NCBI GenBank assembly: GCA_958450365.1
Contig: CAUEEP010000880.1
Coordinates: forward strand, 248,001 to 312,000
Reading direction: 5' to 3'
DNA length: 64,000 nucleotides
Origin: Mesorhabditis belari
Lineage: Eukaryota; Nematoda; Chromadorea; Rhabditida; Rhabditidae
Shown here one piece after another: positions 21,400 to 30,423 of this stretch. The notes beneath the pieces were generated by a model, which saw nothing but the letters and a program-made list of their open reading frames with translations, was not told the origin of the DNA and made no database searches. Position 1 is the first letter of the stretch. Each line of letters starts with the position of its first letter. The position numbers were made by a program, and so were the translations under genes.

Positions 21400-24300
21400 T
21401 CAAAATGGCTGCCAATCATCAGGAGCAATCGGACGATCCCCGGGAGCACCAGTCACACTAAAATTTTGGTTTAATAACTTACAAGTGAAGGACGACCTAG
21501 AACTTATAAAACCTAGAACCTAGAAGTAAGAAAGTTCAATTTGAACAACTTGATTTCTTTCAACAACTCACTCGCAAACGAGATCCCACAAAGCTTGCAC
21601 AATTTCTTTTCTGCTCATTGTCGGTGTCGTCAAATTAATCTCTTTCATCTTTGTCCAAATCGAATTTGGATCAACCTGAAAAGAAGTTTTTGATTCGTTT
21701 TGTTACAGCAGTTTTTTGATTCGTTCTTACATCAGCATCCTTCTGTGAGAATTTATAAGGCAAGAGGTAATGATCAAAGCTGTAGAGATTTTTGTCGGGA
21801 AACTGTGTTGCTTCATCTCCATATCTAAATTTTTGTATTGGACAATGTCTGATTTCTATTTGACATGCAGTAGCGGTTTAGCGGTAAAATGATTTAGACG
21901 GTGCTAGACGGTGCTATTTTTTTTCTCTTTGTGGGATATCGACTTACACTCAAAAATAAAATTGTACCTTGATCAGTTTTTAATATTATGAGGTTAAAAA
22001 TGACCAAAAGACAGTAAAAAATGGCCTATTTTGAACTTTTTGGGGAGCTGTGTGCCGTGCCAGAGCACATTTTGAAAAACACTTTTTTAGACTGAAAAAT
22101 ACATGGAAAATCCGAATTTGAGGTCAGATTTGCTCAAAAATGCCTAGTTAAAAAGTTGAAAAATTTGACCTTGCGCCGAACTCAAGAGAATCAAATTTTT
22201 TATGGTAAGATAAGAAAGAAGAGCTTTTAAGATAAGAGCCATTAGGCTGACCGATAAGTTCGTAGAATTTTTTATCAACTTTTAAAGTGTAATTTCTCAA
22301 AAGCCCTACCATCAATTTTTCTAAAATTTTGCAGCAAGTAAAATCTATCATTGAAAAAGTTTTTACCAAAATATGAGAGCAATCTAGCAGCCAGATTTTA
22401 AGATTTCATTAGTTGATTGATTCCGGGCGCCTTCTGAGGGAACTGTCTTCAATCGAACTTTTCATAGTCCAGTTTCTAGATAAGCTGGTGGACTCAAAAA
22501 CAAAATGAAGTAAACAAAACTGAAATTTTTTCTGGTGGAACCGTTTTTCATATAAAGCTTTAGCTTTAAAAAACGCACCTTTCTTTGAGTTGTGAGTGTA
22601 AAAATCGAAAACTCAAAAAAAGCAAAATCTTTAAATGAGCTTCTTTATTGAAAGTGTGTGGCTAAAAGCAAACATAATAAAATTCTGAAATGGGTTTGTG
22701 GTCACCGATTTATTTGGTATGTTGTTTTTACGCTAACAGATTTTAAGTTACTGTTGAAAATCACTTTTTCAATTTTTATAAAAGTAACACGGGAAAGGAA
22801 AACTTATCTTTTGCCAAAAAATTTTCTACCTGGACTATGAAAAGTTCGATTGAAGACAGTTTCCTCAAAAGGCGCCAGGAATCAATCAACTAATGAAATC
22901 TTCAAATCTGGCCGCTAGATTGCTCTCATATTTTGGCAAAAACTTTTTCAATGATGGGTTTTGCTTCTGCAAAATTTTCAGAAAGATTGATGGTGGGGTT
23001 TTTGAGAAATTACACTTTAAAAGTTAATAAAAAATTCTTTGGACTAGTCAGCCAGCCTAATAGATAAGAACTTTTAAGCTCATAATATTAGAAACTGATC
23101 AAGATACAGCTTTGTTTTTGAGTGTAAGTCGATATCCCACAAAGAGAAAAAATACCACCGTCTACCACCGTCTAAATCCTTTTGAGCGCTACTGTACATA
23201 ATTTATGAGATAAGAGCCAGTTTTAGAGTAAAAGATCACTTTTTCCGTAAAAAAAACTTACTTTGGTGTCAATGGCAGCCAAATCATGACTTGTTTTGCA
23301 GCCACATTATAGTCAGTTTGATTCACTCCTCTTCGACAAGCACATTCCTTCTGTTCCATGAAAAGGCTTGTTCTGTTGACGATTCTAAAAATTCATCATG
23401 AAAACCGACTCTAGTAAACCAAGTGATTCTAAAAAAGAATTTTAAATAAAAGAGGCGCTCACTTTTGCATTGAAGTAACATTTAATGAGCCAGGCTTGAA
23501 GCCATTGACTGTACTGGCAATTAGAGCTGATTGATCTTGACAGAATTGTGGGAGAACTCCTTTGTATGTATCTTTGTAATATGTTTGACCTAAAATTGAA
23601 AATAATTCCTAAAAATTAGCAAATAACTAATTGTAAGAGAAACTTTTACTCATTTTATTTTGCCTTGAATCTCCCAATGATTTTATTATTTTCTTACCTG
23701 TAACCCTTGTATTCCATTGATTCCATTGACTTTCATCTGTGCAAAAATCAGACGCATTCATCATATTTTTTGACATTGAGAGATTTGCGTAGAAATTGGT
23801 GAGTACATCGTACACCTATATTGTTTCATATCGTATTTCTTCTTTAGCTTTATTTTTGGGGTCAAACATTGAAGTCAACTCACCAAAGTAATATCTTGTT
23901 GATCAGAGAAACATCCGTCAATCATGAACATGATATCCATACGGGCATTTTGTGTGCACAATGGGAATGTTGATGGGGATTGCGGTGGATTTTGTGGTGT
24001 TTTTGTAGCTTAAAATGAAGTGAGTTTTAAGACTGAATTGAAGGGTTAGAGCGTAAAGCAAACATTGGTACGAGGCTAGAACGCATGAAATAATCTACAG
24101 CTGCTGTAGAAGCACAACTGTAATAGTTTCTGGTCTATTATCCCTTCTCCATAGTACAAGAATCATTGTTCTGTTACTTTAATAGCCTCGCTTCGTACGC
24201 AATCATTTTATTCACTATATACAGCAGATCCATGGATGATATCAATTGCTAGTCACCTCATTTTTCTATTATTAGACACAAAATTCAATAGTGCTTTTAG

Positions 24301-24423
24301 GTTTGAGTTCAAATCGGCTGGTTCTGGTACATAGAGCTGGTTCGAAAACTCATATCGCATTGTAAACTCACCCACAACACTCCAAAAACAGAATATCGAG
24401 CATATCCAAAAACTTCTTAACAT
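21400..24423 (-). CDS. Secreted VWA-like protein, 266 aa (copy 1)
   Basis: Eight exons: 24423-24372, 24008-23884, 23815-23698, 23589-23463, 23384-23262, 21824-21731, 21675-21572, 21457-21400; total 801 bases. Exon 1 is a signal peptide (MLRSFWICSIFCFW). Next comes a Pro/Thr-rich linker and then RMDIMFMIDGC, which resembles the first strand and MIDAS start of a von Willebrand A domain but with Gly-Cys replacing the usual metal-binding D-x-S-x-S. Conserved Cys (FCTD, FCQD, CACRR, LVCD) suggest disulfides. The C terminus is TGAPGDRPIAPDDWQPF. The 1.4-kb intron 5 is filled by a fold-back element. Adjacent to a longer paralog at 25091-29201 and a pseudogene at 20595-21127. VWA similarity is weak and the molecular role is unknown. 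Confidence 0.7.
21868..23206. mobile_element. Nested fold-back element in VWA-like gene intron
   Basis: The outer inverted repeats (about 120 bases) carry CAGTAGCG, ATTTAGACGGTG and TTTGTGGGATATCGAC on the left and their complements at 23080-23206. Inside lies a second inverted repeat of about 300 bases per arm (22242-22480 and 22840-23059; ends TAGGCTGACC and GCCAGCCTA). Probably one palindromic element inserted into another. Non-coding. Confidence 0.7.
24170..24420. repeat. Repeat shared with 30960-31212 (inverted)
   Basis: This segment comprises the 3' end of exon 1 plus intron 1 of the VWA-like gene. It recurs inverted at 30960-31212, including the exon part (ATATTCTGTTTTTGGAGTG) and the donor GGTGAGTTTACA. 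It ends near CGCTTCGTACGCAATC in both copies. Confidence 0.7.
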
Positions 24424-25090
24424 AATCGATAGAAGAGCAAGACTGAAAGGCTAATAAAACCCAAAAGATCGATTCAGAAAGAAGTCTTCGTTTTTTTTCA
24501 AACTTCTGAGAAAAGATAAGAAAATTTGCAGGACAGAGCACAACTGATCACAAGAGATTTTTTTGAATTTAAGCCATTGGGTCAGTTTTTCTTATCTTAA
24601 AATGAGATTTCAGTGAAAATTAGAGTGTGTCATTGATTTGCTATGAAAAATCCAACAATTTGTGTAAATGGAAAATTTCTTTTTCCACAAGATTTCACTG
24701 GGCTTTAGGCTTTTCTTCTTTCGGCAAGCTACTGGAATTGCAAAGACCTATAGAAGCATAGGCATTAATTTTGAACAAGTCAAGTTTGTTGAATTCGTAA
24801 AATTCGTATAAAATCTGGTACGTCCTTTATTTTAGTCTCATTCGTCAAATTTAAAGTTTTGCCAATAGTTGAATTTTTTCAAAATTGACATTTAATCGAA
24901 TAATTTCTCATACTTTATGCAAATTTTGGTAGGGGTTAAAGTGGATAGTGCTAGCTGTGAGCAAAAGGCAAAGATTAGTCGTTTGTTTCAAGTCGAAGTC
25001 GATAAGGATCAGTAAACGTAGAAATCATTTTTGGAAAAGTAAGCAACCATGCTGGTTTCATATTTATTTGCAAACGCTTGAATTATTGTG
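24424..25090. other. Intergenic spacer between VWA-like paralogs
   Basis: The 24430-24660 part is similar to the region upstream of the pseudogene (21130-21340), so the duplication included the promoter region. The remainder is AT-rich with no feature seen. Confidence 0.4.
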
Positions 25091-28000
25091 TCAAAATGAC
25101 TGCCAATCATCAGGAGCAATCGGACGATCTCCGGGAGCACCAGTCACACTAAAATTTTGATCTAGTAACTTCCAAGGGAAAGTCAACTGGGTGTGGTGGC
25201 CAAATGACAGGCCAAATGATCATTCGAGGCAGGATTTCACGCTGAGTTCGGTGATGTATTTGCTTTTTACAAAATGACATTCTACCAAATGTTATAGGCG
25301 TTTAAAGTTTGGTAAGGATTTTCAAAAATCAAACATCGGCACTACAACCCCATTTCGCTGTCGAAAGCGCCAGTGCGGCGGTGGCCGAGTGATAGTGAGT
25401 TAGGCTACAAAGCGGCGGCTCTCTGTTTCGAGTACATTTACTGATTTTCTTTTAGCTTTTTTAAGATTTTAATGGGGTTTTATTGCGATGTTTGATTTCT
25501 GAAACTCCCTACAAAACTTTAAACTCTTATAACTTTTGGCAGAATGTCATTTTGTAAAAAGCAAATACATGACCGAACTCAGCGTGAAATCCTGCCTCGA
25601 ATGATCATTTGGCCTGTCATTTGGCCACCACACTCAGTTGATCTTTCCTTGTTAGAACTGTAATATGAGATCTGACTGTCAAAGATATCTAGGATCTGAC
25701 TATGAGTCTGTAATATTTTATTATAAAACCTAGAAGCTAATCGTGTAAGAAAGCTCAATTTGAACCACTCACTCGCAAACGAGATCCCACAAAGCTTGCA
25801 CAATTTCTTTTCCGCTCATTGTCGGTGTCGTCAAATTAATCTCTTTCATCTTTGTCCAAATCGAATTTGGATCAACCTGAAAAGAAGTTTTTGATTCGTT
25901 TTGTTATTCTTACATCAGCCTCTTTCTGTGAAAATTTATAAGGCAAGAGGTAATGATCAAAGCTGTAGAGATTCTGGTCGGGAAACTGTGTTGCTTCATC
26001 TCCATAGCTAAATTTTGATCGCTCTTCATTTTCTTTTTTTTTCAAGGAAATTACTTCGGCTTTAACGGTAACCAAATCATTATTTGACGAGCAGCCACAT
26101 TGTAATCGGGATTCGATCCGTTTGTCCATCTTCGACAGCCACATTTTTGTTCCATAAAAATGCTCGTTCTGCTGACGATTCTGCAAATTTGTTGTTTCCA
26201 TAATATCGCCAACTATTCAAAGGATTTCGGGCAAAGAAAACCTCTTAATTGACTCTTGTAGGAATGCAAGGCTTACATTTTTAGTTGCCTATCGTAACTC
26301 ACTTTTGCATCGAAGTGACTGTGAGCGTGCTAGGCTTTAAGCCATTGACTGTACTGGCAACTTGGGCTGATTGATCTTGACAGAATTGTGGGACAACTCC
26401 TTTGTATGTATCTTTGTAATATGTTTGACCTAAAATTGAAAATTCCTAAGAATCAACAAATAACTAATTGTAAGAGCCACTTTTACCCAATTTTTTTTGC
26501 CTTGAATCTCCCAATGATTTTATTATTTCCTTACCTGTAACTCTTGTATTCCATTGATTCCATTGACTTTCATCTGTGCAAAAATCATTTCCATTTCTAA
26601 TTTCCTTTGTCATTGCAAGAGCCGAGTAGAAATTTGTGAGTACATTGTACACCTAAATTGCTTTATATGGTATTTCTTCTTTAGCTTTATTTTTGGGGTC
26701 AAACACTGAAACCAACTCACCAAAGTAATATCTTGTTGATCAGGAAAACATCCGTCAATCATGAACATAATATCAAGTCGAGCATTTTGTGTGCAGAATG
26801 GGAATGTTGGTGGTGTTGTTGTAGCTTAAAAATAAAGTGAGCTTTAAGACTGAATTCAAGGGTTACAGGTGTTTTCATCAGGATTTTCTTGATTACAAAC
26901 AAAGGAAAACGTTCTTGTAGTCCACGTTGTCTGCTCGGAAAGCTGAAGGAATCAAATAAATGTTGAATTGTTTTAAAATAAACCTGTAGTTGATAAATTT
27001 TCCCTGGCTGAGAGCATACCCAATTGTAGCTAAAATAATATAAAAAGGCCAAATCACCGCCACATTCATTTTTGATAATAGAACCGCTAGTTTGAAGTGG
27101 TTTCTGAAATTTCATTGATTGCCACATCACAGACTCAAAGTTTTACATAATCTTTGGCACTGTTTGTTTGAAGAGAAATTGTGAATGTTTTTGAATGTGA
27201 ATGTTCCCTTTTAGAAGATCAAGATTGGTAGAGAAAACGGGAAATTGAATAGGAGTACCTAAACATTTATTAATTTGGATTTGAATACTGTATTGAATTA
27301 GAAAAAAGCTCACTGATATGATTTTTTCAATTTAAAACCAACCAAAGATTGGTCCATACATATCACCATCTTTTTGGTCTTTATCCCCTGAAGCAAACGC
27401 AACGATGGAACCGTCGTGTAGACTCGAATCGATAAATGTTCTCCATTCAAAATTGAATAATCAATTTTCATGTAATATTTCACTGAAATTATTAACTGGT
27501 TACACAATTCCAATCATCGCTTTGATCTATGAAGAACACAAGAAATTACTGGAAGTTTTTACTGGTCCAAACTGGAAAATTTGCATCTGTTTGTCACTTG
27601 GGGAATACGGGAACTTTTCTAGATCATTTCCGTTGATTACAACATCCGCTAAAAAATTTCTTGTAATGATCCATTTGATTGAAAAGCGACTGACGAATTG
27701 TCGTAGCCGAACTATCAAGAACCACATAAATCGTTTCATTGATTTGTAATTGTAATGGAGTAACGATTTCAATCATGTCACTCAATTCTTGACTGTACAC
27801 CAATTCTTTTCCGAAAAACCAATCAAAGTTGTTGATGAACTGGAATGTTTAGTTAGTAAAAGCAAAGTATTGTTTTAAACACTTACCTTTGCCGCTTCGT
27901 GAGCATTATCAAAAAGATGTGAGAGTCCGCCAGTGCCAGCAGCTAATTTCTTTGAGGCTTCATCAAATTCCTTAGCGGAAGTAGGAGTGGGATTATCGTC

Positions 28001-29201
28001 TTTAATCCACAACCAATGAAGCTAAAGCAGATTTCTGCAAAAGTGACAGCTCAAAATTATCGTAAATTTAGCTTTCAATAACAAAACTTTGAATAATGAA
28101 CTTTAATGAATGAGTAATGAGTAATGAGAAATGAACTTTCAACGCAAATCTTCCCGCACCCTGATCCTTTGCTTGTAGAGATAGCCAAACATATCGAATT
28201 CGGGAGTTGTCTCGGAAAATTCAAACACACTCGATGATAATCCAACCACAAACAAATCATAGAATAATGCATGACGATTGATTTCTGTTGCATTTTTGAT
28301 GGCAGTGTAGAAATTGGTTTTTGCCGATGGGTTTTTTGAGTCAATACTATTCAAAATATTGCCCATTACAGTGCCAATGTCCCCAGTAGCAGAAAACTAA
28401 AATTTATTGGTTTTAAAATAGTCTCCTCAATTTGAATCAATTTCTCAACAATATCAATACAGTCGACTCTCTCTATAACGGGAAATTCTATATAACGGAA
28501 TGGAACTTTAGTCCGGGCCGACGTTAAGCTATATATAACGGCACTCTAGATAACGGAAAAAATTTTTGGTCACTTCCATTCCGTTATAGAGAGAGTCGAC
28601 TGTAGTTCGGCTTTTTACCGTATATCCTTTGTCTCCATTGACAACATTTGTGATACCAATAGTATCAGGCGTGAAAATGGTAACCAACTTCTCGAAAATA
28701 TTACCCCGGTCTAAAAATTAATTTGCTCTAATGTTAGTTTGATTTCCCACTTATCAAGAAATCGTTTGTGATTTTTGGATTGTCCTCGATAACAAATCCA
28801 ATGATCTTATTTCCCTTATTCACATATTTTGTTCGTTCCGGTTCCGGTGGTTCAAAGCATTCTGAAAGCACCCTTTTTTGGCATTCAAAATAAACGCAAT
28901 TAGCTTATCTCAAGAGTCTATCATTCCAAAATATTATCCTCGACATCTAATACTTACTGGTCGTATCCGCTCTACTTTTTGGTGTCCATTTCATGGTAAG
29001 TTCAGTTGTTGCGAGTTAAATACAACATTGCCAACATTGCTCACATTCATTTTAAATCAGCTTATCTTTAGACATTAGGACATCAATCTGTATTGCACAG
29101 TACTAAAACTATGAAAACTTACGGTTTACCAAGTTATTTGGTGGTATCATGTGATAGGCTGTGGTAAGCCCGAGGGCCCACCCCAAAAGTACCCACAACA
29201 T
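25091..29201 (-). CDS. Long secreted protein, two VWA/hemicentin-like modules
   Basis: Exon 1 (29201-29130) is a signal peptide (MLWVLLGWALGLTTA). Module 1 exons include 28861-28751, 28710-28619, 28396-28144, 28021-27887, 27839-27550 and 27482-27314. They encode a VWA-like fold followed by hemicentin-style strands (NETIYVVLD; KIDYSILNGEHLSIRVY). Then come a Cys-containing stretch (YNWVCSQPGK; CNQENPDENTC) and module 2, homologous to the 266-aa gene: 26824-26721, 26652-26535, 26429-26303, 26180-26055, 26007-25914, 25876-25773 and 25148-25091, ending APDDWQSF. The second exon (about 29085-28964) is unresolved. A run of six T (minus strand, about 27651-27656) shifts the frame in exon 27839-27550. 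It may be a pseudogene, or that run may be a sequencing error. Whether modules 1 and 2 form one transcript is inferred from compatible splice phases. Confidence 0.5.
25182..25643. mobile_element. Fold-back element with tRNA-like core
   Basis: Two arms of about 165-175 bases (25182-25353 and 25470-25643) are inverted copies, sharing for example GGCCAAATGACAGGCC and CACGCTGAGTTCGGT. The centre (about 25375-25440) is tRNA-like: A-box-like GGCCGAGTGATAGTGAG, then CTCTCTGTTTCGAGTAC in the B-box position. Lies in the last intron of the long VWA-like gene. The core recurs at 29722-29850 and 33695-33890 with one arm or none. Confidence 0.75.
28460..28604. mobile_element. Small MITE with pogo/Tigger-like ends
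   Basis: About 145 bases with inverted ends ACAGTCGACTCTCTCTATAA, flanked by TA. It has internal repeated TATAACGG words. The ends resemble those of pogo/Tigger-type elements. Sits in an intron of the long VWA-like gene. Confidence 0.7.
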
Positions 29202-29720
29202 ATCTAGGATTCGGAAATGAAGAACTATTACTATTGTTAATCAAAGGACAATCTTTGGGGCGATTCTTTTAAAAAATCAAAAAAATGGGAAGATAAAGAG
29301 CACTGTGACTTCAACCAGTTCACAGTTTTTTCGAGAATTTCTTCTCTCAAAGAAGTGAGTTGCTGAAAAGCTGATATTGAAAAATTACAAATCACCAGAA
29401 GTCAAAGAAAAAAAGGGTTTCGACTTTTTATCTCTTGATGGGAAATTGAAAAGAGTTTAGAAACAATACCCATCCCATCTCAGTCCTTTCCATTCATTCC
29501 ATTCACAAATCTCTCTCCCCATTCCCCCTAATCTTTGTAGGCGATATCACTTCAATATTGTCTCTTTTCTTCTTCTCTTTCTCTCTTCTCAATTTTCAGT
29601 CCCCAGTCAATTTCCCTCCAAATCATTTCACGGTTTCTTCCGGAAATTCGAGTCGAGTCGATTATCGATTAAAATGGGTAGAAATAAGTGATAGTAGCGT
29701 GTGGAGATGGAGAACACACA
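29202..29720. other. Upstream region of long VWA-like gene
   Basis: Pyrimidine-rich (plus strand) stretch at 29460-29640; probably promoter and 5' flank. No other feature. Confidence 0.35.
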
Positions 29721-29721
29721 A

Positions 29722-29850
29722 GACATGAAAACCTAAAAAAAGCAAAATCACCAATCAGAATCAGCAAATGTACTCAAACCAGAGAGCCGCCGCCTTGTAG
29801 CCTAACTCACTACCACTCGGCCACCGCCGCAGGAAATGGGGTTGTATCCT
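29722..29850 (-). repeat. tRNA-like element core, copy 2
   Basis: On the minus strand this matches the core of the element at 25182-25643 (GGCCGAGTGGTAGTGAG) and then the tail leading to GCTTTTTTTAGG. The long inverted arms are absent apart from a short stub (CCCCATTTCC). Confidence 0.65.
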
Positions 29851-30125
29851 CGTCTTGAAGTGATTTGAGTGATCTGATAGTCGACACATCAATACTCTTA
29901 CAATTTGATGAAGAATACGATTGACAATCCGTAAAAGCTGAATAAATTGAATCAGCAGGAATGTAATTATCTTCAGCTGTATAGGAATCATTGTTATTAA
30001 CAAGAATCGTTCTTATCAAAGTTACTAGACAAGTAATCAGTTGTGGAACCGGAATCAGTTGTGCAACCGGAATCTGTTGGAGAACAATGGTTTGAATTCG
30101 ATGTGGTACAACAATCGTCAGACAT
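29830..30125 (-). other. Small Ser/Thr/Asp-rich frame, uncertain gene
   Basis: An ATG at 30125 opens a 42-codon frame (MSDDCCTTSNSN...). A one-base shift leads into a second frame with similar composition (SYTAEDNYIPADSIYSAF). Composition looks coding, but the frame break and lack of similarity leave it unsupported. It starts about 85 bases past an AATAAA that may serve LGIC-2. Confidence 0.25.
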
Positions 30126-30423
30126 GATTTAGAATGTAATTTAGCTTGAAAATATAATTTAGCTAATAAATTAGGTTTAGGAAGTTTTCTTTTGAGTGAA
30201 TGGAACACTTTATTGACTCAGCGGGACACTGACCAAAGATTGGATGGGGAAAGATGAGAAAAGAAACTGGAACAGGTCAAAAAACTGGACCTATCTTGAC
30301 TTTTCCGTGAACATGACGTGATTGAGAATTCCTTCTGGATTGGATGCAAAAAAGGGATTTCGAAACTTTATTTAACCATTAAAAACTTTCAGATTTGTTC
30401 CATTGATAAAGCACTACAAATTC

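Noticed and set aside
24948..25160. Plus-strand frame of 70 codons
   Set aside because: Its end is the antisense of the last exon of the long VWA-like gene.
27405..27749. Plus-strand frame of 114 codons
   Set aside because: Antisense to spliced exons of the long VWA-like gene on the minus strand.
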